This document shows positions 22,081-36,100 of a DNA stretch of 64,000 nt, piece after piece. A program made the position numbers and the translations under genes. The stretch is from Opisthorchis felineus. Taxonomy: Eukaryota; Platyhelminthes; Trematoda; Opisthorchiida; Opisthorchiidae. The DNA lies in NCBI GenBank assembly GCA_004794785.1, contig SJOL01004338.1, positions 359,308-423,307 on the forward strand, written 5' to 3'. The notes beneath the pieces are model-generated. The model did no database searches and was not told the origin of the DNA. It was given only the letters and a program-made list of their open reading frames with translations. The stretch's first letter is position 1. Each line of letters starts with the position of its first letter.

Positions 22081-25000
22081 GCTTTGGTGTAATAATCGTG
22101 GGAAGGCCTGGCGACCGACAGACCCGCCTGGAGAACAGCCAACTGAGCAGGCGTGAGAAGCTTGGGGGAGCGACATGTAATCTTACGAAACAACTGAGCG
22201 ATTCGGAAGGGAGTCAGTCTCTCCAATGCAGCCTTGACAGTGTATACGCGCGCAACTTGTGGTGTACGTGCTTTGGTAGGCTTGGTATTGAGCGTACTGA
22301 TAGGTCTCCCTGTTGAACGTAATCACCTGGAACCCAAAATACGTTTGTTCCATTTTCCGATAAATTTTATCCAACGTTGTCATCCTAAGGATAAGAACAA
22401 CGTTAACGGCAGGGTTAATTAGTATTCCAGGCAATCCATTACCACCTCCATGGTGTGCTAATACACGGTTCCCTGTGGCACTTGCATGGTGTCGCACTGG
22501 GGGAGGGAGCTGTCCACGACGAATCATTATGGTTGGCACTTGTACTGCCAGATTTCGTCGATTCCGATTACCCTTCTTTAATCAGGATCTTACAGTCTCA
22601 TCTGTTGGTGTATTCATTACAGAGATAATGAATAAATACTGGATGCCTTTAAGGTCATTTCCATATTCTGGTGCTAATCAGAGTCAAAATACAATTAGAT
22701 GATCAAAATCCATCGAATTCTGTCTACAGCAGGCGATGCAGAATTGCAAACGACGACAACAGTCAACGATAACAGCAAACTTGGCTGTTTTCAATTCAAA
22801 TATTACTTTCCGAAGTTCACAGTGGTTCCGTTCATTTTCTATTAGTGTCTTAAAGCTGCCCAAGTTTGTCCGGAAGATTTGTTACACTGAATAGAAAATG
22901 AAACCCAACGAAGAATGGACATCACCAGTTCTGACCGTATTGTTTCAAATGTCCAGTCTCGTTATCCTGTTGTCACACCCGACCTACTTCATTGTCAAAT
23001 GTCTGAAGAACAAAACAGCTGATAAATGAACCCACCAGCAAATTCCTCGTGCTACTGTTATTGCACGATCAAAAGCAATAACGGAAAAGTCGCAGTAATT
23101 CAACTCAACCTGAATTTATTTTTTGATAGTAGAATCCTGTGGTCTATTTTCTGTCATCGGACGAGACTGGTGCGCCCTCTAGATGGTATAAAGTCACACT
23201 TGGTCAAGAACAAAAGTTTTCACCCAGAAACGCGCACATATGGGGAGTTAGAAGCGATCAAGTCAGTTCTGAACAGAACTCCAAAAACAGTCTCATGGAA
23301 GAAAGTCAGCTTAGGATGCTGACTGCAGCATGAATGCTATAATGACTATTCGTTCGTAAAGTAAGAGGATCATAATCCGAACAAGCCCAAACCTTTGGCT
23401 TTGTAGCTCTATCCTCTGTGAAGAATGATGAATTGAGCGTTAGCGAGTTTTCCTTGCAAAATATTAGTTCTCCTCAGTGAGCCTTTAAAATTTTTGTTTT
23501 ACGCATCGAACTCGTGCCTGCAGCGAAATCCGGTCACTCGCGTGGACATTCGACAAAATGATGCGGCTAAAGATCTACTCTTCTCCCCCAAAATGTAACC
23601 CACTGACTTCATCCACGACAACACGGAAGCAATATTTACCGGTTGTCAGATTACCAGATGCGAACAACCTGTGAGATGCACACCCCTTGCAGAAAACCTG
23701 CTCCAAAGTACAACGAGGCCTTGTAGGTTTCATCGCTGCTCGAAACTAGAAGCAAAGGGTGTTTAGATTACTGATTGAGTCAGGTCATCACAAGTACTCC
23801 AGGATAGCTCAGCTGTGTAAACCATACTTAACTGCCCACATTCCGTGACCAGCTAACCAAAGTGGTCAGTATTAAGCGAAGTTACCAATAAGTCAAAAGG
23901 TTTTCTATCATAATATTAGAAATGGTTCACAGTTTGCGGAACGAGACACCATATGGCAGTCAACATTAGGTGGGAGGGCTGAGTTTAATGTGAAAAGATC
24001 ACCAATCGTTTTATTCGTTTTAGGTCCGTTGGCCGCAGAAATTATAGTTCCGGTTCCTATAAATTTGCCATCCACGTGGTCAACACCGTCAGAATGTTAG
24101 CCGTTAGATTTACATTTTGCGTCAACAACTTGGCTGTGCTTATTGGCTCTTTCAGAAAAAACACGAAATATGCAGTGTTCTAGCTGATCAACCATTTTCC
24201 TCCAAATAGTTGTTTACCTAAATTTATGTGAGAATGGATAGTGAATTTCCAGTGCAACAAGTGAGCGTGACTGATAGGATTTATTCTCGTCACCTTGTGC
24301 TGTGTTGCTCAGCAGAAGGAGGGACAGCCAAAGTCAGTTCCCCGGCAGGAACTCGTGCTTAGCCACTCTTAATGATGACCGTCGAACACGCTTGCTAACA
24401 AATGAATCAGACTGTGGTCTTTGTGTGTACCAGGATTTACCAACGATACCAGCACATTCACTACAGTAACAAATTTGGTCATGGTGCAGGCAACTCGGAT
24501 GGCATTAGACGAACTTCGTAAGTACACGAACCAAAGCCGGTTTGACCAGTGAAGAAATTTCGTTTGATATTACAAAAATGATCCTAGCATAGGCGAGTTA
24601 TAGTGTGACCAATCACAGCTAATATGTGAAAAACCCGTGAAAAACCCGCCCTGCGTGACCGACCAGTTTTGAAGGCAATAAAACTCTTGGATTCCCATAC
24701 GCACCGAGTAATTCAGTTTGCCTCAAGGTTTACATAGAGAGCATTAAATTACTTTAGCCTATATTAGCGTTCGCTTGCTTGATGGTAGTAGATCCAGAAT
24801 ATCTCACAAGTTCTTGACGCTCTACTATTTCAGAACGAAATTTCAGCTCTCTGTGATTTTGGCAGGGAGCTGTCGGCCAAAGATTTTCTACATACTTCCC
24901 ATTTATCACTTGTTAGGCGTCCAGAATCAATTAGATAGCCAACAACAACAACATCAAAGCTGAGCTGCTGCTATTTTGGTTGATGTTTTGTTTGATATGT

Positions 25001-26531
25001 TTCTTGACACCTGCCAGCCACCTCTCAGCGGGACAACGAACCGAAATCGCATGTTCCTGCTGAAACGCACTAACTAACGCGTGCAGTGCGCACGTCAATT
25101 TAACTTTGCTCAATAAACGCCCGTGGTTATCGTTTCAAATTCTTTCAGCCGAAATAGCAAAATTGGTTCGGGTGGTGCTGTGTATCCTCCCTGTTGATGT
25201 TAGGTTTCTGACAGCCCCACACACAAAGATTTATCTGTCAGGCTCTCTGATTGAAAACTGACGATGACTTCAACCCACTGTGGCGCAACAAACCTAGAGA
25301 CTTTTGAGTGTCTCAACTGCCGATTGCTGTCCATTCAAATGACTAGTGTTTATCTAACGAACGAAAAAGTCTCCGGCTGTACCGTAATGGGTTGAATTTT
25401 TAAGGGTTAATCTCTTTAGCTTCTATGGACAAAAATTAGAAAGGTGGGCAAATTAGAAAATTTTAACTGACAATCTCTGATTGACTTGCGGTAATTTCTA
25501 CTGCCCAGATCAAGCTGATAGAATGACTATAATATCTAAATGCATGTTCACCTCAAAGACAATCCGCCGGAGAGGTCAACCATCACATGAAGTAAGTTCA
25601 GCCCTTTGATGCATGAAGATTTGAATTTTTCAACAGGAAATCAATAGGAACGTATGAAAATGGGTCTGAGCTGATCAGCGAAGATATGACCCTGGGGCCA
25701 TTCACGGTCTCCTTTGCCGAGGGTCATGTCCTCGGTCTCCCCACACCCACCACATGAGTCCCTAACAGAACGAAATCGCTCGTACATTCCAGTTTCTCGG
25801 GATCCGATCACACATTTGTCAGCACCCATATCTTTCGTAAAACTCCATAACCCGGCATCCCACTTTATTGATCCAACATTCACAGAGGAGCAAATTTTCA
25901 TTTTGTGCATCAAATAATCAAAGAAATTACAGATAAGAAAACGTCTTACGGTTCAACCTCGTGATTACCTACTCATTTGAATGAGTAAATGGCCGAGTCT
26001 CCTAAGGCGGGTGCAATCAGCATACCTATGGATTATTCACACTTCGATTCGAAGTTCTGCCTGGAAATCGAGCTGTCATAGATTTCAATGAGAGCACCGT
26101 CTTTTCGAGAATCGCCAACAACACTCGTCACGTGACGCAATCGTGGACAAGCCTACAACGAAACACAAACTTAGACAACACAAACAGAATTCTTTGAAAC
26201 TGGACTGCTCGTAGCCAGTTTCATCCTGACGGTTTCCGAAAGCCTGAAAATATAATGTGAACCTCAGTTGCCCACGGTGTCCTGTTAACGTCGGGCCTGT
26301 GTTATGGCTGCCGTACTCCTTCAAGAAAGCTGATGGACAGACTTTGCCAACCGTGCGTGGGTCAGCTGTCTCTATCATACCGATCCTTACTGCGGTGGCT
26401 TCCTTCATCAGTTTAGGGTTTGTCAGCTTGTGGACATATCATTTTTATATCCGTCCCTCATATGACCGACAAGCTTTTGGTTCGAAATGGCCTATTCTTT
26501 CATAAAGTATAGTTTACTACCGCATCAATTT
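22079..26531. other. Long stretch without a recognisable gene or repeat
   Basis: The longest frame is 118 codons (22183-22539, minus); others are under 100. No family motif. The tandem doublet GTGAAAAACCC x2 lies near 24627-24649 and CAACAACAACAACA near 24942. Confidence 0.4.
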
Positions 26532-26597
26532 GACTGGCCTTCGTTTAATGCGATCGGAATGTCTATCTGAGTGAAATATTAAACGAAGAGGCCAGTC
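26532..26597. repeat. Hairpin-forming inverted repeat of pre-miRNA size
   Basis: The left arm GACTGGCCTTCGTTTAAT (26532-26549) pairs fully with 26578-26597 except for a 2-nt bulge in the right arm; the loop is 28 nt. On either strand the transcript would form an 18-bp bulged stem. No sign of transcription is available. Confidence 0.7.
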
Positions 26598-28066
26598 TTG
26601 CATCTTGTATCCCCCTTTTTGGAGTTAAAACATCGCAGCAAATAACAACCCTGAGTAATCGAGCAGGAACCATTTAAATCACACCGGAGACAATAGGTTT
26701 TGCAGATGGAAAAGAAACTAACATCATGTGAGTAGTGAATGCCTGTCCTTGTGTTTTCGTCCTAACTTCCCAATCAAAAAATACTTGAAGACGGTAGACT
26801 GAAAACGAAGCTTCCATACTTAGTTTATCCTGTGCTACGGTACTAGGATGATTCTAACGCCGTCGCCTAAGTTGAAACCTTCGCTTTACATACGCAGACA
26901 GATAGATGCTATTTACATTTTAAAGTATCAAGTACGGCTTAAAACGAACATAATTTCAAAAGATGCCAGATTGAAGCATGCAGAGCAAGAAGTCTTGCGC
27001 AACAAAATACAGTGTATAAATGTAAGAAGAACCCGGGTCTCGTTTTTTTTTCAATTTTCCTGGGAAAATGACCTCAGTATCAGAAATTGCTGTGAGAGTA
27101 GTGTGAGGAATGCATGCGAGGTCTCGAAATGGGCAGAAATCGCAACTAACTGTCGCTGGTTTGTAAAAAATAGCGGAGGAGAGGTGGACAATTTGGTTTT
27201 ACAGTTTTAGTAAAACAGTCTATCAGATGTCAAACTCGATGCGCATTTTTCAGACCAAAATTCGGGGGAGGAAAATTGGTTTTCAACATAGTTGACAGTA
27301 TCGATGCTTTATTGCCTAATGGCTCACGTGTTCGCTACTTGATCGAACACATTTCCGTTTAGATCAGGCATTAAAATAGGCATCACTCTTGGTGACTCAG
27401 AAGCACTTTTTTTTACAAAGGTGAGTAATGTTTTGGCAGAACTTTGTGTGGACGCATAGATGATTGCCTACAACCCCCCCACAAGAAAAAAGCCAGCCCA
27501 AGAAAAGGACTGTTTATATCTTTTCTAATAAGTCACCTGTATTCGAGGGAACAGTTGTACCTCGTTCTTGAGGACATGTCATTTGTCGATCACCCTCCCT
27601 GCCATGGATTTTGGGTTATGAGGTTAACAACAGCACGTTCCCATCCCGTGGCTCAAAAACCAGCTTGTTTTTTTTTCATTTTTCAATGAGCTCCGGATTT
27701 CACGCCGCACGCTTCACCCTCATATCCAGCTGAGATATCTACCCATCCAGTTTTTTCGAGAGGAGAAGACTAAATAATTGGAGCTAGAAGCCTCAATCGA
27801 GGAACTGAAATAGGGCATTCGTAAAACAAAGTGACCTTTTTGAACCCAAACTGCTGGATATGCCCTAACGGAAAGAACTTCATTAAGATAAGCCGTAGTG
27901 CATGTCGGGTAAACGATGGTATAAGAAGGTATGTAATACTGGCAGTGGAAACGCAGAGACGGTGATAACTTAAGATGACGTTGTGTAATTGAACGTGAAA
28001 CGAGAATTACCTGTGTTTAAATGGACCCATAACCAATAAATCAGCACTTCATTTTTCATATGACAT
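26598..28066. other. No gene seen
   Basis: The longest frame is 120 codons (26848-27210, plus), Lys/Arg-rich and without a recognised motif. Confidence 0.4.
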
Positions 28067-28140
28067 TACCCACAAGGTAGATGAAAACTCTGGACTGCCC
28101 ATGAGCGGTTTTGCCCTTTGTACAACTCATCAAGTGGGCC
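28067..28140 (-). mobile_element. Degraded retrozyme fragment with ribozyme relic
   Basis: Matches the family from CCACAAGG(T)..GATGAAAACTCT through ACTGCCCATGAGCGGTTTTGCCC to ACTCATCAAGTGGGCC. On minus the core reads TTGATGAG and GCAAAAC, so two invariant positions are changed and the ribozyme is dead. Confidence 0.6.
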
Positions 28141-31100
28141 TAATCTCCGATTGTTGTCACTCGAACGCATTGTTGCTTGAAGGCTGGCTGATCAGTGGTG
28201 TGGTCAACTAGAACACCTAACAAGCACAGTAAATCATAATCCTGATTAGTCAACTTGACTGAAAAGTAGATTATCCACCTACTACACAAACTGCAAATTT
28301 GAGTCAAACTTGATATCTGTGAGACATTAGATTTGCGCATTCACAGCGTACCAAAACTTCTGCAAATGAATTCCCGGCATTTCGGTGAAGTACTCCTTCT
28401 CTCTGGTGAAATCCCCTATAACAGCCACCTCTCCAACACCACTGTTTTATCATGCAAAACTTTATGGTACCTACGCGTATAAACTGTGAACATAGCCGGA
28501 TGGCCTTTTGAATTCGTAAAAGGAAGAACCTGGTATATTTAGGTCTCCTACTCATCGCTCCATGCCCACAGATTGACTACTCGGTATTCATAAGAATAGC
28601 ATACCCTGTTGAATTCCTATCAGTAGTTTATCATTGGTTTTTCCAAATGAAGGCACAGCTATCGATACCGGGCTGCTATTATTGTTCTACTGGCGGAACA
28701 ATTAGTTTACCGTTACAAACTCGGTAATTCGGAACTTAAAGGCGAAAAGATAAGAAAAGTTGCTTGCTCACTTTAAGTTGAACTGACACTTGTTCACGCG
28801 ACCAAGTACTTTGAAGATGTCGCCAGTGGGTTATTAGACTTGAAGGCATGTGACACTGAGGCACCTAACTACAATGACAACTGAGCAAAATGCTGATCGT
28901 TCCAAAAACGGCAAAAAAAATAGCCAGTGACTTCCGGGGAATTCACACAAGTTTTTCCTTACGATTTGCAAGAAAAAAGTAATTCAGTAACACGGATTTC
29001 GACCAAATTGCGTCCTGAGAGAGCATTCTGTGGTACACAGAGGGACGAGGCTTATAGAGGGACATTCCATCATGCACCACGTTAACCAGATTGACTCGGT
29101 TCGTTTTATATACGTCTGAGCCAGTAGAAGAGATACTGAAACGGCCATCTTCCCCTGAATGAACTAGTTCTTATTTCTATCATGAAGATATTTCAAACAA
29201 TCATTACAATGCATGGTGCAGGTAAGAAGCCTGATTTAATGAAGTCGGAGTCCTACGATTACCTAAGTAAGTTACCAAAACTGGTGACTGCTAGTTTTAC
29301 TCGGCCCTTCACATTATTCATAACCCTTAAACTCCGATTTCCACTGGTAGGTACCAATTTTTGCCGGGCTTTAAAAGTACTATCGTGTAATTTCCGTTTA
29401 AGACCTGCTTAGCAGACGATTTATCTGCGTTCTTAGTTGATTTTCTAATGTCAGCCTAGGTCAGCATAGCCAATAGCATTTTTTTTTCTAAGTGCTCCCC
29501 CTGTAAACCGTTTTTTTACACAACTTTTCGTGTCTTTTACTAATGCTTCTGTTACTTCTCACCAGGCGATGCTTGAAAAAATTACCGACAGATTGAGATG
29601 ATGAGATTTCCTACTTAGAACAGCTCTAACGCCAAATTGACGGTCGTCACAGGATGTCCGCCAGCGGCACCGTTTGATGTAGAAAAAGGTGCCAAGAGCA
29701 AGTTGGCTCCAAATTGACGCCGACCAAAGAACAAAGAAAGTAACTACGCTCCCGATGCTTTTTTCTTAACTTTCAGCCGTCTATCTTCCACTCAAGTGAA
29801 TACTACTCATTCCAAGTTGATCATAAAACAACCGTTTTAGACTTCAAGTTTACAAATGTGTTGCGGCACTTCGCTACATCTGCCTGTAGCACAGCGCCAC
29901 CGGTTGTGATAAGTACTCGGTTCGCGGTTGGCCGACTTTGTGTTTCGTTAAACTTTTTCGCACATCTCACAAATAATTGTCCTCAATTACTTTGTAAATG
30001 GTAGCAAGGTGTCTATCATTTTTAGTATGTGACATCTGTCATTATGCTATGCATTCAAATTTACCGGGTAGAAATCTACTCAAGAAGTTTTTTAACCGAA
30101 ATTACCTTTGAAGTCAGAGAACGTCCAAATTAAACTGGAGTGGCTGTAATATATTTTACGATTGCAGCTGGGAAAAAAGAAACGCGACTATGAAACAACT
30201 TCTGTCCCGAAAAAGTGCTTCTGAAAAATAGTCTGTTTCCTAAAAGAGCAGGTTTCCTTACTTCCAAGTTTATTTGCATTAAAATGGCTAGGGTACCCTT
30301 TAAAAATGTACGGAGAACAGCCTAGTAAGTCAGACTGAAAAGACTATATGCCATCTCATCCACAAAACTATTACTTTCGATGCCCAAGCATAGTAAAAAC
30401 ATGGGGTTTTCGTTCAAAACCTTTGATTCGGATAGCAGGAGTGTCATTACAGTCATTCACTAGACCAGCAGCGTAAAGGAGCCAAGTAACGACGAAGATC
30501 ACCATATTTGGCGAAAAACTACACTCGGCTTGCACATACCATGGTGAAAAAACTTAACTGAGCCAAAATGAACATGTATTTTGCCTGAGCGGTTTTGGGG
30601 CACCGTCCCTCTCAGAATTTCATAAGGTTAATTCAAAAGGTGAAGCTTTCTTAGGAGGTAGGATGCCCGGTTGGTAAACCCTTGTGGAAGAACATCTCGA
30701 TTAACATTTCATGCACGTGGGCCCGGACGGGTTTTGAAAAGTCCTCTAACAAGCCTGCATTCCTGACCATGAAACAAATTGAGGGAAAATCAGGATGACA
30801 GTATCAGTCTTTTAGTCACTTATTAGCACATCTAAGCGCATTTCCATCATCAAACGCGAAAAACAAGTAGGCCTCCAAACGAGTACCCCCTGGAGAGTGA
30901 CGTTTCAAGAAGAGTGCGATCTCGACCAGTTGGATAGATGCAAGCTTTCCGCGGGTAACGCTGCACACCGTTGCTTCCTTCTGAGGTAGTCCCAGGAGAT
31001 CATCTTAGAGCGGTATCTTCTGTGAGCTGAGCTCCTTGGAAGGAAGTTCACTATGGAAATGCACTTCAATAGCCCGAATTCTAGCCTTTTCTCGAGAAGA

Positions 31101-31564
31101 TTAATTCAGGAGAACAACAACTACTGTAAATTATGGTCAAAAACTGTGACAATCTAGCTAAAGAAATACCGAACATGCGTGCCTCCCGCTGAAGGCTTAC
31201 GAGAGAATAAAAAATTCGCGCAACCCTCAAATCTCGTCTTTGTTTTTATTCGAACGTAAGCCGTTGGGAGATTGTGACCCTCAAGGTTTACATCTGAAAT
31301 TTTCGAATGGCTTTTCTGGAACCAAAGCTTAAATAATCTTGGGTAGTGTCGCTAATGCCTGAAAGAACTCAAGCTGCTGCCAACGTACTCAATATAGTAC
31401 TGCAATTCCGAGCACCAAAATGAGCCGGTCTACTTGCTTAAAGCTGGTTGCTTTGCTAGATCGGAGAAAAGAAATGGGAGTAAACCTTCAATCTCAATTT
31501 TTTCATGAACACAGGTGGATATTACCGGTACGTTGCAGGAGAAAGTTTGTGGATACATAGCACT
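28141..31564. other. Long stretch without a recognisable gene or repeat
   Basis: Open frames are sparse: none of 60 codons or more between about 29412 and 31430. No repeat family matched. Confidence 0.45.
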
Positions 31565-31617
31565 CTGGTGGTGGCATCGGGTCCAGTAAACCTTACTGGA
31601 CCCGAGGCCACCACCAG
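31565..31617. repeat. Near-perfect 25-bp hairpin with 3-nt loop
   Basis: Arm 31565-31589 is the reverse complement of arm 31593-31617 with a single mismatch (24 of 25). The loop is ACC (31590-31592). The arms contain GGTGGTGGC and GGGTCCAGTAA. A structure this tight is unlikely by chance in this sequence. Confidence 0.9.
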
Positions 31618-33015
31618 GCTGAACTTGGCATGTCACTGGTCTTCGAAGTACACATTTCAATTCCCTTGCTGACTGACCTGCTTAATGACTGTTTGGCGTG
31701 AACTTTGAACTTCGACGTTCCCACTGTTTGCCTGCTTCCACAGAAAGGCAGGTTTGAATAGATAGCCTACTGTGACTCTCTGTTCCCAGTGTGATGACGG
31801 TACTTCAGTCTTAGTGGTGAGTAGAAAAAGGATTCCTTGATTTCGGCGGAGTCTACTTGTTGCAGAGTAGACATGATCTTATGAAATCTGGTATTGTCTT
31901 GTATTCACAGTGTCAAGATCTTCATGCTTTTCGAACAGAATTTGTGTCACTGATCCTCATGAGTGAACATCAGAGAAGGCAAATCGTACCCTGTTTTATC
32001 TGCACCATGTCTTCTGGTCTATGCAGTAAATTTTCTTTCGCTACCACCTACATATCTAAGACCAGTGATATTTTCTGACCTATCTGCACGAAAACTGAGA
32101 GGCAGACAATTCAAGTCAAGCATGGAGTATAAACAAACGAAAGAGATCCCGGAAGCATGAAGCCCCGCAACAAACTCAATCAATCCACAACAGTTTTACC
32201 CATTCTGGGTACCGGTAGCAAAGTCAGAATAGGCAAACCGAAAGGATCCGCTGTGGAAACAAGGAAACAACGGCCAGGGTCACGAGGAACATTGAACGTT
32301 GTATAATTGCTAACTGGATATCAAACAGTCCGGAGACAGAGCGATCAAAGAGCCAACAGAAATGCCCATCTTTCCCACCGATGATTGGGAAAGGTCAATG
32401 TGGATGAGGTGACTACATGTAAACACAGGTATATAATTCACTCGCGTACCTCCAAACACCTCACACTAATGATGTCACCTCAAAAACTGATAAAACGCTC
32501 ACCGCCGAATTTATCACCCTGAAGAACAATGTAAGGCTCTTTGTTAAAACTGCGTTGGTAGCGCTACCCGTACTAGCAAACAGCGTCAACATAGTCCTCC
32601 TTTGTTCGGGGTAGGCTGGGTGAGATAATTATCCAGAAAACAGATAGCATAGGCACAGGGTTTCTTAGCCTCCCATTCGGGAATGATCCCCGTACAGGAT
32701 ATTTCACCCTAGACCGAGAATGACGGAAAATGTTATGGTGGCGTTTCCAGAAGGGTGGTCTCTCGTCGGAGGACGCTGTATTGGCTTTTCACGTCGGTCG
32801 CACTTCTTATGCCTTCAATCGTCTGTGAGCCCACGTCTACGTGACAAATTTGTACTAACTTTCTTCTTAAATAGCCTGTAATAGGTTCAAGTTACAGAAA
32901 ACCTTGTCATTTTTAACAGCACGAAATGCTAGTTCTAGGGCGGTATTTTTTATTCACCACCATGGTATTCTACATCAAGCTCGGAAACATAAAAGCCTAT
33001 CCCGAGAAAACAAAC
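31618..33015. other. No gene seen
   Basis: Frames up to 82 codons; no motif or repeat recognised. Confidence 0.4.
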
Positions 33016-33142
33016 AGTCCCCGAGTTTCCGTCAATCTGGTGCAGCACATTCAGTTGCTTAGAAATATCATAAATGAGATATTCAGCAGGGTTCCAGGCG
33101 AGTCTCATGCAAAACCAAATTTGTTTGCAAATGAGTGTATTC
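33016..33142 (+). mobile_element. Retrozyme fragment with inverted 5' block, ribozyme absent
   Basis: 33016-33036 (AGTCCCCGAGTTTCCGTCAA) is family sequence with sense on minus. From 33037 the sense strand is plus (GGTGCAGCACATTCAG ... GTTTGCAAATGAGTGTATT), ending at the common 3' boundary. The inverted block stops short of the ribozyme. No target-site duplication found. Confidence 0.65.
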
Positions 33143-36100
33143 CACTAATATCTTACAATTATATTGACACGTGAACGGAGTTGCTTCTTGCACTCTGGAC
33201 AGAAACGCCTGTGAACCCACTGTTCTTCCATTTCTACTATCATTGCTTGCTCTGCTTCGACTTCGTTCCCCTAAATTCCAATAATTTCTTGCAGAGAAAT
33301 GTGTACGTTTCAGCATTTTGTGGATTTCCATACTAAAAAGATCTGCTGGATGCAATGCCACATGCGAATGAACATTGTAATTGTGTCACGTCTGTAACTA
33401 AAAATGGCCCATTTATACTGAAAGTACAGAAGGGGAAAAATTATCAGAAATGCATCCCGTCGGAAGTGATCTACAACGATAGACTGAACTAGAGATGGCA
33501 TGTTCTCTCTGGACTGTTACCTTCTCTTCCGTGATTTTTTATCTCACGTATTGCCTACCTTTCATGGTTGCTATTGTGCCGTTCAGAAGTAAGCGATACA
33601 AGTGACAACAGAAACAGTAGTCGGCCTGCTGACTCACATCCTCGTGGTGCCGTCTGGATAGTTTGGATATCCACCTGGTTGAACTAACAGTTCCGCAGCT
33701 GTAAGTAGGGTAGGCCTGAACGCTTAGTTTCAACATACAGGCCACCTTCGGTAACCTGCCACTTAACACGGCTTGTTTAGCTGCATCAGTCCCAAACAGT
33801 ACATGGGCAACACGCGGGAACGCACCTACGTGAAACTGCTTATCTTCCTATTGGCATTTTCGACTTGTTCCCGCTTGTTTCCGACATTTCACACACCTCT
33901 CAGCATAATGCACACAGGTTTGACCGAGTGAAGAACTATTCTCTGGTCTCACAGAGTCCCAGTCACTTTTACGCGTTACCAAAAAATCCTTTTCGTTATG
34001 CACTTTCACAAACCGAGCCATTTGCTAGGTTTCATCAAATTGTCATGAGAGCGGGTAGACAGTAGTAAAATCAGACCAAGTGTGCTTAACTTTTAGCACA
34101 TCAAAATAGATGGTAAACTAGCAACTGTGACCAAGCCACTGGTAAAAATTTCGTTGGTTTCTGGTTTCCACGGTGCTTGGTTCAAACAAACCGTGGATTG
34201 CACCGTATCATTTGTAGGGTTCAACTCTAAGAGTGCGCTCATCAGCACTGACCTTCTAGTCATTGCTCCGGGTTATGGCCGGGTATCGTAATGTCGAAGT
34301 AGGTCCTGACGCGTCCAGACCTCCATTCATCTAGGACATTTTCGCCCCTTTTGAAACATGCCTGTCAATTCTGTTGCCACGTAGCTCTTCATATGCAGGC
34401 CAACCAAAAGCAGATTCGCCGAGTTAACTACGCTGTGATCTAGGCCTTAGACCGCCAGAGGCAAAAAGGCCGTGCGTCTACCTCGCTCAATGGATCATGA
34501 AAAGCCCTGTACAAGGACAAATGAAGCTTACCCTCAGGCACCGGGCATCACTTGTTACAATTGTCTTCTGCTTTAGAATATGTGGATGGTCGTCCGCGTC
34601 GTACAATTTCACCATCTGCTGGGAGTTAGACCAGGTGGATTATAGAGACGGGAGTTGGTCATTCGATGCGCGGTAGAATCTTTCACTAGGTTCGGATGAA
34701 TTCACACCCGGGATGCTTCACTGGTTGAATGCTACAGTCCCTGTTGTTGCTCTTGTTTTTGTAATAATATATAGTTCCCAAACACCACTAATCCGGAGGT
34801 TCAAAGAAACAACCTCACCAGCTCAACTGAGACTAACCTCTGTGTCATCCATTCTCGTTCGATGGAACAAGAGGTCGCAAATCCGGTTTGTATTTCTACA
34901 ACATGAATAACGGCTGTTTAAAGACTACCGCGCCGTTACACTCCTTTCTAAGTCACTCTTCATGGACTGCTTCATTTTGGCAATTGCTGATATTTGAATA
35001 CTTCTGACTCTGTTTGGCACGACACAGTTGTGAGATTTACCGAGGCTGGATCACAGCCAACTCTATTTTGAAACACCTTGCAGATTAGTTGAAGTGTCTC
35101 ATCAGTTTTCCTCACCCTTAGAAGTAATATTCACCATTCCCAGTATTGTGCGTTAAATTAGATGATGCTAGGTAGTCGACACAGCTAGAATATGATACCA
35201 AAGCCATCGTAGTGAATGGTTTTACCTCCGATAGCGACAGAGTCGTGTGCGAAAATCCAAGTTCGTGTTGAACAGCAGTTTGAATCTGCTGAGGCTGGTT
35301 TGAGACTCGGGGCCCTAGAAACGGGGACCATTGTGTCTTATGGAGACAGAAGACATTGAGTAACAACGGTGTCTGTCGGACACCTTCGCTTTACGGAGAA
35401 TTTCATTACTCCCCTTGGTTCAGCCAATCCATCTGGGTATCTCTTTCACATTCGAGATGGAGGAAAGCTGCAACCACTAAAAACAGCTGGGATCTCATGA
35501 CCTCGTGCATGAATCATGTGCTACACCCATTATTGCGCACTCTTTCGGCGATCCTATCAATAAAACATTCTGGAAGGCTTCACTGGTGGTTCCTGGTTGT
35601 GAGGAGTAATATATTTGACAAGAATTTAAAAACTTCAGTGAGCGATACCGAAGCAAGAATGCTTTGAAATCTATTAGGAAAACGAAGAAAGCTAATTGTA
35701 TCGTTCATGTTCAATTTATTCAGCACTCTCCAGTTATGTAAGCACATAAAAGTTCTGTAACAAGAGCGCGGATGGTTCAGGGTCGTGTCAAGCAAAACCA
35801 CCGGCAGTTTCTGAGAATGAAACCCCACGAAGATTGTCTTGTAAAGTCTGTTTATCGCATTTTATGAGCCGCAATAAAAATGAAACATGGTCACATCCCT
35901 TACACGTAAACCATCAGTGATCATATCAAAAAGCGAATTTCAACATGAAGTTTAACAATAAAATGATTACGGTTCAATTACTCGTGTACTACATGTGGGA
36001 CATACTTTTTGCACAGATTTCTGATCAGCAACCTAGTTGTGTGAAAATTACTCCAACTTGCACTGACACTTGCCAGTAAGTTAATACATCATGTGTGTTA

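Noticed and set aside
22038..22226. Minus frame ending in YIYIYI
   Set aside because: Runs into the (TA)20 microsatellite.
23800..23840. AGGATAGCTCAGCTG resembling a tRNA A box
   Set aside because: No B box or cloverleaf follows.
26262..26504. Possible terminal exon with a hydrophobic helix (SIIPILTAVASFISLGFVSLW) after an AACCTCAG acceptor-like site
   Set aside because: No upstream exon or start found, and the opposite strand is open for 107 codons over the same bases, so neither reading is convincing.
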